Assembly (NCBI GenBank): GCA_035298385.1 | Contig: DATGYC010000224.1 | Span: 1 to 13,769, forward strand | Reading direction: 5' to 3' | DNA from: DATGYC01 sp035298385 | GTDB taxonomy: Bacteria > Bacillota > Sulfobacillia > Symbiobacteriales > Symbiobacteriaceae | Length of the DNA: 13,769 nt | Program-made: the position numbers and the translations under genes | Shown: in pieces, positions 7,289 to 13,769 of the stretch | How the letters are laid out: each line of letters starts with the position of its first letter | Position numbering within the stretch: position 1 is the stretch's first letter | The notes under the pieces: model-generated | What the model was told of the DNA's origin: nothing | Databases searched by the model: none | Seen by the model: the letters and a program-made list of their open reading frames with translations, nothing else

Positions 7289-8704
7289 GTGACTGCAACA
7301 CGGCTAAAGATTTGGGATGGCGTCGGGCAGATTGGCGGGACTAAGATTACAGTCGAGTCAGGGGGCTTCCGTCTCCTCTTTGACTGGGGGCTCGTCTACG
7401 AACCCGGTGGGACCTTCTGGAGTGACGCCGTCCGGCCCAGAGCCGCTGCGGCTGGCCTACGCGACCTGCTCGCCACACACGACCTCCCTCACCTAGACGG
7501 CATCTACCCCGCAGACTGGGCAGCGGCGGCCGGACTAGCTCCCCCTGACGGTCAGACCCTCCTCTGGCTTTCGCACCTGCACAAGGACCACATCGCAGCG
7601 TTGCCGTGGCTGGACCCAGCGGTCCCGACCTATCTCCACCCGGAGAGCCTGCGGATGCTCAAGGCCCTGGTCGAGACGGGCGCCGAGCCCGTGCTACCCG
7701 CGGGCGCCTGCCCGCTCCCGCCGGGCGAGGTGATCGAGCATGGCCCGCTTCGCTTCCGCGCCCTAAATATCGACCATGACATCCCCGGCGCCTGTGGCCT
7801 GCTGATCGAGACGCCGGAAGGCGTGGTCGTCTACACCGGCGACCTGCGCTACCATGGACTGCACACCGACTGGGTGGAGCAGTTCATCACGGAGGCCAAA
7901 GCGCTGCAGCCGAAGATCCTGCTGATCGAGGGGACCCGCTTCTTCCCGCCGGACGAGCGGGAAGAGGCGCCGCGCGGGCGCCCTTCCAGCCGCCGCGCCA
8001 CCGGTGACCCGCCGCCCCGCCAGCGGGGCGAGGCTGACGTCCCCGAACGTGTCGCTGAGATCCTGCATGAGCACCGGGACCTGGCCATGATCGCCCTCTA
8101 CCCCCGCAATACCGAGCGACTGGCCGGGATCGTGCACGCAGTCACCGGCATGGGGCGCCTGCCCCTGCTTCGCCCCGCCACCGCCGCCCTCTGGGCCGCC
8201 ATGGGCGGAGACCTAACACAGGTCGGTCTCTACCTCCGCCCGGATGAGGAGGCGCTCCTTGATCAGGACGGGGCGCCCCCCTGGCTGGTGCAGTCCGCCG
8301 TCCAAGCGGGCTCGCTCTGGAACACCCAACGCGTCCGGGCCAGCCAGCGGGAGGTCCTCCTGCAGATGGAGCTTGCGATGCTCCCTGACCTGGTCGATCT
8401 TTCGCCCGGGGCTGATTCCGTCTTCATCCATTCCAACGGCGAGCCCCTCGGGCCGTTCGATCCGAACTGGGCCGTCCTGCAGCGCTGGCTCGAGCGGTTC
8501 GACATACCGCTCCGCTGGGCCGGCTGCTCGGGCCATGCAACCCCGGAGGATCTGGTCAGGATCGTGCAGGAGATCGAGCCGAAGTTCTTCATGCCGATCC
8601 ACTCCAAGCATCCCGAACTCTTCCTGGTGCCGGAGGTCAAGCGAATCCTGCCCGCACAGGGCGCCTCGTACAGCGTGGCAACCGGGCGCCAGATCGGCGG
8701 GTAA
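7289..8704 (+). CDS. Beta-CASP metallo-beta-lactamase-fold hydrolase, RNase J/CPSF-like
   Basis: 471 residues. The fold normally cleaves RNA, and less often DNA, with two zinc ions. Metal motifs are visible: HLHKDH 96-101, His163 in NIDHDIPG and Asp185 in VYTGDLR. Beta-CASP motifs follow: SGHA 414-417 (His416) and PIHS with His438, the latter in a context (MPIHSKHPELF) like archaeal-type and CPSF-like members. It is shorter than typical RNase J, about 550 residues, and I see no C-terminal RNase J domain. A Pro/Arg-rich segment at about 224-252 looks like an insertion between the two lobes. The GTG at 7289 has GAGGTG 5 nt upstream; a farther GTG at 7247 lies inside the terminator stem and is unlikely. 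No separate promoter is visible in the 30 nt before it. True substrate unknown. Confidence 0.9.
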   Translation: MTATRLKIWDGVGQIGGTKITVESGGFRLLFDWGLVYEPGGTFWSDAVRPRAAAAGLRDLLATHDLPHLDGIYPADWAAAAGLAPPDGQTLLWLSHLHKDHIAALPWLDPAVPTYLHPESLRMLKALVETGAEPVLPAGACPLPPGEVIEHGPLRFRALNIDHDIPGACGLLIETPEGVVVYTGDLRYHGLHTDWVEQFITEAKALQPKILLIEGTRFFPPDEREEAPRGRPSSRRATGDPPPRQRGEADVPERVAEILHEHRDLAMIALYPRNTERLAGIVHAVTGMGRLPLLRPATAALWAAMGGDLTQVGLYLRPDEEALLDQDGAPPWLVQSAVQAGSLWNTQRVRASQREVLLQMELAMLPDLVDLSPGADSVFIHSNGEPLGPFDPNWAVLQRWLERFDIPLRWAGCSGHATPEDLVRIVQEIEPKFFMPIHSKHPELFLVPEVKRILPAQGASYSVATGRQIGG

Positions 8705-8714
8705 CAAACTAAAA

Positions 8715-8747
8715 GTGGCCCCAGCGCTGCACGAGCGCCGGGGCCAC
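8715..8747. terminator. Bidirectional terminator between the beta-CASP gene and recN
   Basis: A 14-position stem with one A/C mismatch: 8715-8728 (GTGGCCCCAGCGCT) pairs with 8734-8747 (AGCGCCGGGGCCAC), loop GCACG. AAAA precedes it (a U-run for the minus transcript), while CTCTCTATTCCTT follows on the plus side. It lies between two convergent genes and can serve both. Confidence 0.85.
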
Positions 8748-8758
8748 CTCTCTATTCC

Positions 8759-10537
8759 TTACGCCGTCCGCAGGCCTGCCTTCAGGGCGCCCGCGCTCCG
8801 CAGCATCTCCTGAGCAGCCGCTAGGGTGACCGGCGAGAGCTCCGCTCCCCCGATCATCCGGGCCAACTCCTCCGCCCGCCCCGCCTCATCGAGTGGGAAG
8901 ACCCGAGTGAAGGTCCGTCCGCCCTCCGTCTGCTTCTCAATCAGGAGTTGCTGGTCCGCCAGCGCCGCCACCTGGGGCAGGTGCGTGACGCAGAGGACCT
9001 GACGGTCTGCCGCAATCCGGGCCAGCTTCTCGCCAACAGCCTGGGCCGCCCGACCCGAGATCCCCGTATCGACCTCATCGAAGACGAGGGATGGAATCCC
9101 GTCGACGCGGGCCAAGATCACCTTCAGCGCCAGCATGATCCGGCTCATCTCACCACCGGAGACGACCTTCGCCAGCTGCTTGGGCGGCTCACCCGGGTTG
9201 GGCGAGAAGAGGAACTCGACTCGATCCCAGCCGCGCGGGCCGATCTGACGCCACGTGGCCTGGGCCGGCGCCTCCACCGAGACGACGAACTGCGCCCGGG
9301 GCATCCCTAGGTCGGCAAGCTCCGCCTCTACCCGACGGGAGAGCTCCTTCGCCGCCCGGCTGCGATACTCGGTCAGTTGGGTAGCGAGCACAGCCGCCCG
9401 CTGACCAAGTACCTCCTCGCGCCCCTGCAGCTCAGCGATCAGCTCGCCCGAGTGTGCCAGCCGCTCGAGTTCGCCCTCCACCTTCTCGTGGTAGGCGATC
9501 ATCTCGGCCACCGACTCGCCGTACTTCCGCTTCAACTGGTTTAGCTGGTCAAGCCGCTCCTCCACCCAGTGCAGGCGGGAGGGATCATCATCGATTCGGT
9601 CGGCATAGTAGCCCAGCGCCCGCCCCGCCTCCTGGACCTGGACGATCGCCGAGGCGATCAGTTCCAGCGACTCATTGAGCGAGGGATCGAGCCGGACCAG
9701 GTCCTCCACCTCACCCTTGATCCGCGAGAGGTGATCATAGATCGCCAGCTGCCGGCCCGTGCCCTCGTAGAGCGCGGCGAAGGCGCTCGCCGCCGTCCGC
9801 TTCAGTCGGTCGGCGTTGGCGAGGATCGTCAGCTCACCCTCCAGTTCGATCTCCTCACCAGGGCGGAGCTTGGCCGCCGCCAGCTCCTCCACCTGAAAGC
9901 GCAGGAGATCCTCCCGGCGAGCCCGATCCCGCTCATCGCCAACCAGATCCGCCAGATCCTCCCGGATCGCGGCGAGCTCGCGGACCACCCCGCTCAGCTC
10001 CTCCCGGACGCCCAGAATCGGGCCGCCCGCGAAGCGATCCAAGAGATCGACCGACTTTCCCTCCTGCTGGAGGAGGGAGCCGCCGTACTGATCCAGGAGC
10101 TCCACATGCTTCTCCACCTGCAGGAGTGACTGATGCTCATGCTGGCCATGGATGTCGACCAGGCCATCGGTCAGCTCCCGTAGCATCGTGGTCGTCGCGG
10201 TTCGCCCGTTCACCCGGACCGTACCCCGGCCCGAGCGGGCGATCTCACGGCGAACGACCAAGAGCATCTCGTCATCAAGCGGAATCCCCATCTCAGCCAG
10301 AGCCCGACGGATCTCCGGGGTATGTGAGAGATCGAAGAGTGCCTCGACGACCGCCTTCTCCTCACCTGCCCGGACCACATCTGCTCCCGTGCGTCCGCCC
10401 AGGACGGCCTGCACCGCATCCAGAATGATCGACTTGCCCGCACCGGTCTCGCCGGTCAGCACGTTCAGACCGCCGCTGAAGGCGAGGCGGACTTGATCGA
10501 TCAGCGCAAACTGCTCAATTGCTAGCTCGAGAAGCAA
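8759..10537 (-). CDS. recN: RecN, DNA double-strand break repair ATPase
   Basis: 592 residues, close to the usual size. RecN is a cytoplasmic SMC-like ATPase that gathers broken DNA ends early in recombinational repair. Walker A GETGAGKS is at 29-36, the Q-loop region HGQHEHQSLL at 130-139, a charged coiled-coil centre spans about 160-400, the ABC signature VVSGGEMSR is at 458-466, Walker B LVFDEVDTG at 484-492, and the H-loop VTHLPQVAA at 517-525. The start is TTG at 10537, preceded by GGAGG 9 nt upstream; the protein then begins MLLELAIEQFALI, as RecN proteins do. It follows argR by 45 nt on the same strand, so the two are probably co-transcribed, as in many Bacillota. I saw no LexA-box-like sequence just upstream. 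Confidence 0.98.
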   Translation of the reverse strand: MLLELAIEQFALIDQVRLAFSGGLNVLTGETGAGKSIILDAVQAVLGGRTGADVVRAGEEKAVVEALFDLSHTPEIRRALAEMGIPLDDEMLLVVRREIARSGRGTVRVNGRTATTTMLRELTDGLVDIHGQHEHQSLLQVEKHVELLDQYGGSLLQQEGKSVDLLDRFAGGPILGVREELSGVVRELAAIREDLADLVGDERDRARREDLLRFQVEELAAAKLRPGEEIELEGELTILANADRLKRTAASAFAALYEGTGRQLAIYDHLSRIKGEVEDLVRLDPSLNESLELIASAIVQVQEAGRALGYYADRIDDDPSRLHWVEERLDQLNQLKRKYGESVAEMIAYHEKVEGELERLAHSGELIAELQGREEVLGQRAAVLATQLTEYRSRAAKELSRRVEAELADLGMPRAQFVVSVEAPAQATWRQIGPRGWDRVEFLFSPNPGEPPKQLAKVVSGGEMSRIMLALKVILARVDGIPSLVFDEVDTGISGRAAQAVGEKLARIAADRQVLCVTHLPQVAALADQQLLIEKQTEGGRTFTRVFPLDEAGRAEELARMIGGAELSPVTLAAAQEMLRSAGALKAGLRTA

Positions 10538-10582
10538 GGATGATCCTCCCTGCCGAATCGGTTTGTGCGAAGACGGGTCCGC

Positions 10583-11032
10583 TTACGACATCAGGTCCTT
10601 CAAACGATCGATCACTTCGCCCGCTGCTGTGGCTGGCTTGACGATCACCAGAACGGTATCATCACCCGCGACCGAGCCGATCACCTCGGGCCAGTTGAAG
10701 TGATCAATGGCAGAGCCGACGCCAGGCGCCGTCCCCGGCAGGGTCTTGATGACGACCAAGCTCTCGCTGCGGTCAACCCCAAGCACCGAGTCGCGAAAGA
10801 GGCGACGCCGCTTGTCCAGGCTGCCCGCTGGTTGCTCGTCGGGCAGGGCGTAGCGATAGCCGCCATCCCCTACAGGTATCTTGGTCAGTTGCAGCTCCTT
10901 GATATCGCGCGAGATGGTCGCTTGGGTGACCGGAATCCCGTGACGGGAGAGCGACTCCACCAGTTCTTCCTGTGTTTCGATGATGTTGGTGCGGATCAGT
11001 TCCAGGATCTTCGCGTGGCGACGCGCCTTCAT
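10583..11032 (-). CDS. argR: ArgR/AhrC, arginine-responsive repressor
   Basis: 149 residues, full length. A hexameric DNA-binding protein that uses L-arginine as co-repressor to shut off arginine synthesis and, in Bacilli, activate arginine catabolism. The N-terminal winged helix-turn-helix includes QATISRDIKEL (37-47). The C-terminal oligomerisation and arginine-binding domain includes GTAPGVGSAID (100-110) and VAGDDTVLV (121-129), with the aspartates that bind arginine. The ATG at 11032 has AGGGG at 8-nt spacing. It lies between nadK and recN, the conserved neighbourhood, but has its own promoter with operator-like sequence immediately upstream, so autoregulation by ArgR is likely. Confidence 0.98.
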   Translation of the reverse strand: MKARRHAKILELIRTNIIETQEELVESLSRHGIPVTQATISRDIKELQLTKIPVGDGGYRYALPDEQPAGSLDKRRRLFRDSVLGVDRSESLVVIKTLPGTAPGVGSAIDHFNWPEVIGSVAGDDTVLVIVKPATAAGEVIDRLKDLMS

Positions 11033-11065
11033 GCGATTCCCCTCTCCCCGACGTTCATCTGCAAG

Positions 11066-11105
11066 ATCGGTGCATATTCATGCATATATTCGCATATGCA
11101 CCGAT
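11066..11105. promoter_or_regulatory. Probable ArgR operator in front of argR
   Basis: A perfect 12-bp inverted repeat, ATCGGTGCATAT (11066-11077) and ATATGCACCGAT (11094-11105), has a 16-nt centre. Within it TGCATATTCATGCA (11071-11084) matches the E. coli-type ARG-box core TGMATWWWWATKCA at 13 of 14 positions, and TGCATATATTCGCA (11081-11094) at about 12 of 14. Overlap with the argR promoter implies repression by ArgR of its own gene and perhaps recN. Confidence 0.65.
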
Positions 11106-11114
11106 GCATGTCAA
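11086..11114 (-). promoter_or_regulatory. Candidate argR(-recN) promoter
   Basis: On the minus strand a perfect TTGACA (11114-11109) is followed by a 17-nt spacer and GAATAT (11091-11086), a weak -10; AATATA one base further is equally good. It gives argR and recN a promoter independent of nadK. The inverted repeat described separately covers its spacer and -10. Confidence 0.6.
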
Positions 11115-11170
11115 CGGGTAGAGGCCGGATATTCCTGACAAACTTCGGACAAATCGCAGGGCTACATACC

Positions 11171-12022
11171 CTAGACGCGGTGCCCGAACTTCTGGCGCAC
11201 CAGCTCGGAGAACCGGTAGGTACCACGCCGGACCAGGTTTGCGGTCTGACCAGACCGCTGGACGAGGACTCGGTCCCCGGGCGCCAACGTGAACGGGTTC
11301 ACCCCGTCGACCGTCAGCAGGGCCTCACCACGGGTCTGCGTGGTGACCGCCACCACCTCGTGACCGCCCACGACGAGCGAGCGGGCGCCCAAGGTATGCG
11401 AACAGATCGGCGTCAGGAGCAGCAGTTCAAGCTCTGGCGCCAGAATCGGCCCGCCGGCCGAGAGCGAGTAGGCCGTCGATCCGGTCGGGGTGGCGATGAT
11501 CAGCCCATCCGCTGGGTACTGGGCCACACTGTGGCCCCCCACATCGATCGCCAGGTGCAGGACCTGGGGCAGGGCGCCCCGGGAGAGGACCGCCTCATTC
11601 AGGCCCAGTTGCCGGTGCACGATCGCCCCGCCACGCTCGACGGAGGCCTCCATCATCATCCGGCGCTCGAGCTGGAACTGCCCCTCGAGGATGGGCTGCA
11701 GGTGATCAAGCTCCTCGCTATCCTCGATCTCCGTCAGGAAGCCTAAGTGGCCGGTATTGATCCCCAGAATCGGCGTCCCCTGCGCAGCCACGAGCTTAGC
11801 AGCGCCCAACAGCGTCCCGTCACCGCCCAGGACGATCAGCAGTTCAGCATCCCCCAGTTGGGTGCCATCAGAGAGGGCGAGGTCCGGGCGCCCCAACCGC
11901 TCGGCCTCGAGCGGCTGAAGCTGCAGCCGGTGCCCACTGGCCTCCAACCAGGCGATCAAGCGCTGACCGCGGTCGATCGCGTGCGGCTTACTAAGGTTGA
12001 CCAAGAGGCCAATCCGCTTCAC
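11171..12022 (-). CDS. nadK: NAD kinase (ATP- or polyphosphate-dependent)
   Basis: 283 residues. Phosphorylates NAD+ to NADP+ in the cytoplasm. Key motifs are present: GGDGT (66-70), GLNEAVL with the NE pair (142-143), and the NAD-binding stretch DGLIIATPTGSTAYSLSAGG (172-191). GINTGHLGFL (87-96) is also typical. The start is GTG at 12022, with a GGGGGGAG ribosome site 4 nt upstream; the protein then begins MKRIGLLVN, as the family does. It precedes argR by 138 nt on the same strand. Upstream it is divergent from the Pro/Gly-rich gene. The nearest -10-like element, TGTAAT (minus, 12057-12052), lacks a good -35. Confidence 0.97.
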   Translation of the reverse strand: MKRIGLLVNLSKPHAIDRGQRLIAWLEASGHRLQLQPLEAERLGRPDLALSDGTQLGDAELLIVLGGDGTLLGAAKLVAAQGTPILGINTGHLGFLTEIEDSEELDHLQPILEGQFQLERRMMMEASVERGGAIVHRQLGLNEAVLSRGALPQVLHLAIDVGGHSVAQYPADGLIIATPTGSTAYSLSAGGPILAPELELLLLTPICSHTLGARSLVVGGHEVVAVTTQTRGEALLTVDGVNPFTLAPGDRVLVQRSGQTANLVRRGTYRFSELVRQKFGHRV

Positions 12023-12159
12023 GTAGCTCCCCCCTCTTCTCCATGCCCTAGATTACAACAGACCCGTGCTTTTTCCCTGCGCCAGCTACCACAAACTGGG
12101 GCAAATTCCGACCCGCGGGCTGACCGGTTCAGAATGGCCCATCGCAGACATAGACTTCG

Positions 12160-12165
12160 TATACT
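12160..12165 (+). promoter_or_regulatory. Possible -10 element for the Pro/Gly-rich gene
   Basis: TATACT matches the sigma-A -10 at five of six positions and would start transcription near 12172, some 40 nt before the GTG at 12214. I see no fitting -35 at 16-18 nt. CATAGACT at 12149-12156 is a weak look-alike of a sigma-E -10, also without a -35. The rest of 12023-12213 holds nothing else I can support. Confidence 0.25.
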
Positions 12166-12213
12166 CGGCAGGTGCGCCGAGCAGACCGGTGCGAGAGAGG
12201 GAGGCGACGGCGC

Positions 12214-13212
12214 GTGCAGGGTTTTCCAGGGGTCCCACCAGTCGCAACGCCCGGCCAGCCGAACGGTGTTGTGCCAAACCTGACCCAGTATCCCACCGCC
12301 CCGCCCACGGGATTCGTGCCCCCGTCAATCCAGGTTGTGCCGGGCCCGGCGACGATCGCCGGGAGCCCAGCAGGGCCAGGCTCTCCTGCGGGTGTGGCGG
12401 GCGTTCAGATGGCCCCCGTTGCCGGGGTCTCCCTACCAGGGGCGGCGGGAGGGCCGCACTCGTTGCCGCCCTTCCCCTCCTTTCCCCTGCCGCAGGGCTT
12501 TCCCAATCCGTTTGCAACGGGGCCGGTCGCACTGGGTGGGGCGCCGCAGGGACCGAGCGGGCCGGGGCAGTCCGTGACGGGGCCGCAGGGCTACTTCCCG
12601 GGAATCGGCTGGGTGGGCCAGCAAGGGGCAGGCGGGGCGCCCCCGAACGGTGTTCCCCCGATGCCCTATGCCGCCGGTGGAGGCCCCCCTGGTCCATACC
12701 CGAACGGTGTTCCCCCGATGCCCTATGCCGCCGGTGGTGGCCCCCCTGGTCCATTCCCCGGCAGCGCCCCACCAATGGCCTTTACCGGCGGGGCGCCCCC
12801 GATGGGCTTTCCAGGCGGGCCACCCCAGATGACCTTCCCCGGCGGCGCCCAGCCGTCGGGCTACGCCGGCGGGCCACCCCAGATGCCCTACCCCTTCGGT
12901 GACCCCACCCCCCAAGTCATCGCTGCTGGCCTCCCCGCCACCACCGAGGCCCCTACGGCTCGCCCCGGCCCCTTCTGGCTCCATCTGGGGTGGCAACTCC
13001 TTCAGACTCCGGCGGTTCGCGAGGCCTTCGGCGATCTCTTCGACCAACTCGTGCGCGGGCCAGACCGCCTCGAGACCGTCCAGGCCGCAGCGGACGCCCT
13101 CGCCAGTCCCGACCTGCAGGCCGCCTTCCAGCAACTCTCTACGGGCCAGCTCGATCAATCTGCCTTCACCCGCCTCTTCGCCGAGCGGCTCAAAGCGGCC
13201 GTCACCCACTAA
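12214..13212 (+). CDS. Pro/Gly-rich repeat protein with helical C-terminal domain, unknown function
   Basis: 332 residues from the GTG at 12214, chosen because GGGAGG lies 9 nt upstream; the frame is open upstream to another GTG at 12172 that would add an unlikely Arg-rich start. Residues 1 to about 250 are very rich in Pro and Gly, with short motifs such as GVPPMPY and GGPPQM and two nearly identical 19-residue units (144-162, 163-181). This part is likely disordered. Residues 254-332 form a compact, amphipathic, probably all-helical domain (FWLHLGWQLL, then REAFGDLFDQLV). There is no signal peptide or membrane segment. Such composition occurs in spore-coat and other surface or matrix proteins, which would suit this spore former, but I do not recognise the family. 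It is not a collagen-like Gly-X-Y repeat. Monocistronic, ended by a strong hairpin. Confidence 0.8.
   Translation: MQGFPGVPPVATPGQPNGVVPNLTQYPTAPPTGFVPPSIQVVPGPATIAGSPAGPGSPAGVAGVQMAPVAGVSLPGAAGGPHSLPPFPSFPLPQGFPNPFATGPVALGGAPQGPSGPGQSVTGPQGYFPGIGWVGQQGAGGAPPNGVPPMPYAAGGGPPGPYPNGVPPMPYAAGGGPPGPFPGSAPPMAFTGGAPPMGFPGGPPQMTFPGGAQPSGYAGGPPQMPYPFGDPTPQVIAAGLPATTEAPTARPGPFWLHLGWQLLQTPAVREAFGDLFDQLVRGPDRLETVQAAADALASPDLQAAFQQLSTGQLDQSAFTRLFAERLKAAVTH
12643..12756 (+). repeat. Two tandem 57-bp repeats inside the Pro/Gly-rich gene
   Basis: Copies at 12643-12699 and 12700-12756 differ at only two positions by my alignment and encode PNGVPPMPYAAGGGPPGP followed by Tyr or Phe. The downstream sequence is a looser continuation; for example GGPPQM recurs 54 bp apart near 12815 and 12869. 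The near identity suggests a recent slippage or unequal-crossover duplication. Confidence 0.9.
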
Positions 13213-13217
13213 GAGTC

Positions 13218-13247
13218 GATGAGCCCCCGCAGCAGCGGGGGCTCATC
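13218..13247. terminator. Bidirectional hairpin terminator
   Basis: Perfect 13-bp stem GATGAGCCCCCGC (13218-13230) and GCGGGGGCTCATC (13235-13247), loop AGCA, between convergent genes. There is no T-run on either side, so it may work weakly as an intrinsic terminator but should still block 3' decay. Confidence 0.7.
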
Positions 13248-13253
13248 ACGCGC

Positions 13254-13769
13254 TTAGGCCAGTTGGGCTCGATTATTCCCCCACAGGATCAGCGCCTCCT
13301 GCGTCGGCATCCGACTCGGCGTCGAGCGGACTGGCCCCTCCAGGGTGACCGCGACCCGTGTGAAGGCTGCACCATCCAAGTGCTGGGCCGGTTGCAGCGC
13401 CCAGCTCTGGCAGATCGCCCGCAAGCGCTCGGCGTGCTGCTCCCGCACCCGCAAGTGCGGCAGGAGGGTGGCCGGTCGGAGGAAGAGGTCGGTCAGCACC
13501 GCCGTCATCGTCCCTGATGGCATCGCCTGGTTCGGGTCCTGTAGCTCATTCGGTCCCAGTGCGGCCAGGGGATGGAAGGTCTGGTTCACGGTCGGGCTCA
13601 GGACGGCGTTCACCTGCCACGTTCCCTCCGGGTTGGGCTCAAAGGCACCGACCGGCACGGCGATCGTGATCACGTTCGCCTGCGGCCCAAAGCTCGGCGG
13701 GCGCCCATCCTGCGTGAAGTGTAGCCCCGGTTGATTCCCGCGCGGCAGCGCCGCCAAGTCCGCCGGCGC
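13254..13769 (-). CDS. Unrecognised protein, 5' end beyond the window
   Basis: 171 codons plus the stop are visible; the frame is open to the right edge, so the true start is probably outside (a TTG at 13757 is a poor start candidate). The visible part begins with a loop-rich, polar stretch and continues with alternating hydrophobic residues (NVITIAVPVGAF, then GTWQVNAVLSP), suggesting a beta-rich domain, then a more helical part with HLRVREQHAERLRAI. I see no signal peptide, membrane helix or catalytic motif in this portion. It is convergent with the Pro/Gly-rich gene and shares its terminator. The reading frame is believable from its position and the hairpin just past its stop, but no function can be given. 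Confidence 0.6.
   Translation of the reverse strand, partial: APADLAALPRGNQPGLHFTQDGRPPSFGPQANVITIAVPVGAFEPNPEGTWQVNAVLSPTVNQTFHPLAALGPNELQDPNQAMPSGTMTAVLTDLFLRPATLLPHLRVREQHAERLRAICQSWALQPAQHLDGAAFTRVAVTLEGPVRSTPSRMPTQEALILWGNNRAQLA

Noticed and set aside
10538..10582. Possible LexA (SOS) box before recN
   Set aside because: No CGAAC-N4-GTTCG-like palindrome was found in the 45-nt gap.
11137..11153. Direct repeat GACAAA spaced 11 bp upstream of the argR promoter
   Set aside because: Six-base repeats are too short to be meaningful without other support, though the helical spacing was noted.
10565..11746. Long plus-strand open frame across argR and nadK
   Set aside because: It is antisense to two clear conserved genes; long open shadow frames are common at this GC content, and it covers the argR promoter region.
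12643..12756. Tandem repeats as a possible CRISPR array
   Set aside because: There are only two adjacent copies with no spacers, and they are in frame within a coding region.
12433..13209. Long minus-strand open frame antisense to the Pro/Gly-rich gene
   Set aside because: The plus-strand frame has a good ribosome site and an ordered helical tail followed by a terminator. The antisense frame lacks these and its repeats simply mirror the plus-strand repeats.

Overview
The window looks like chromosome from a high-GC (roughly 63% by eye) endospore-forming member of the Bacillota. The evidence is a complete spoIVB, which encodes a protease found in spore formers, and a nadK-argR-recN cluster on the same strand, which is the usual gene neighbourhood upstream of spoIVB in Bacilli and Clostridia. 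Frequent GTG and TTG starts with strong purine-rich ribosome binding sites, and GC-rich palindromic terminators, also fit. I cannot name the genus; lineages such as Symbiobacterium or Thermaerobacter are possible by composition only.

Layout, left to right. Positions 1-1818 (minus) hold a sigma-54-dependent activator that runs off the left edge. It has an N-terminal Rossmann-like segment, two PAS-like regions and a full AAA+ core. Positions 1891-2376 (minus) encode a small lipoprotein, and 2423-3820 (minus) encode SpoIVB, preceded by a good sigma-F/sigma-G type promoter. Divergent from spoIVB, 4043-7214 (plus) is an ABC importer set (two permeases and a UgpB-like binding lipoprotein) without an ATPase gene, ended by a strong hairpin. 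Positions 7289-8704 (plus) encode a beta-CASP metallo-beta-lactamase-fold protein. A shared terminator separates it from convergent recN (8759-10537), argR (10583-11032) and nadK (11171-12022), all minus. Then comes a divergent Pro/Gly-rich protein with recent tandem repeats (12214-13212, plus), a terminator, and a convergent unknown gene cut by the right edge.

How it fits together. In many spore formers recN is followed directly by spoIVB and then spo0A. Here a roughly 4.9-kb opposite-strand block (importer plus beta-CASP protein) lies between recN and spoIVB, and a lipoprotein gene and a sigma-54 regulator follow spoIVB where spo0A would be expected. The argR gene has its own TTGACA-type promoter with a 12-bp inverted repeat and ARG-box-like sequences over its spacer and -10, which suggests autoregulation. 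The octamer palindrome GGGCGCCC recurs about 15 times by hand count, far above a random expectation of one to two.

I see no CRISPR array, tRNA, rRNA, transposase or phage gene, and nothing that amounts to a clear new defence or biosynthetic system. The most interesting items are regulatory sites, the altered synteny, the repeated octamer and two unrecognised proteins.
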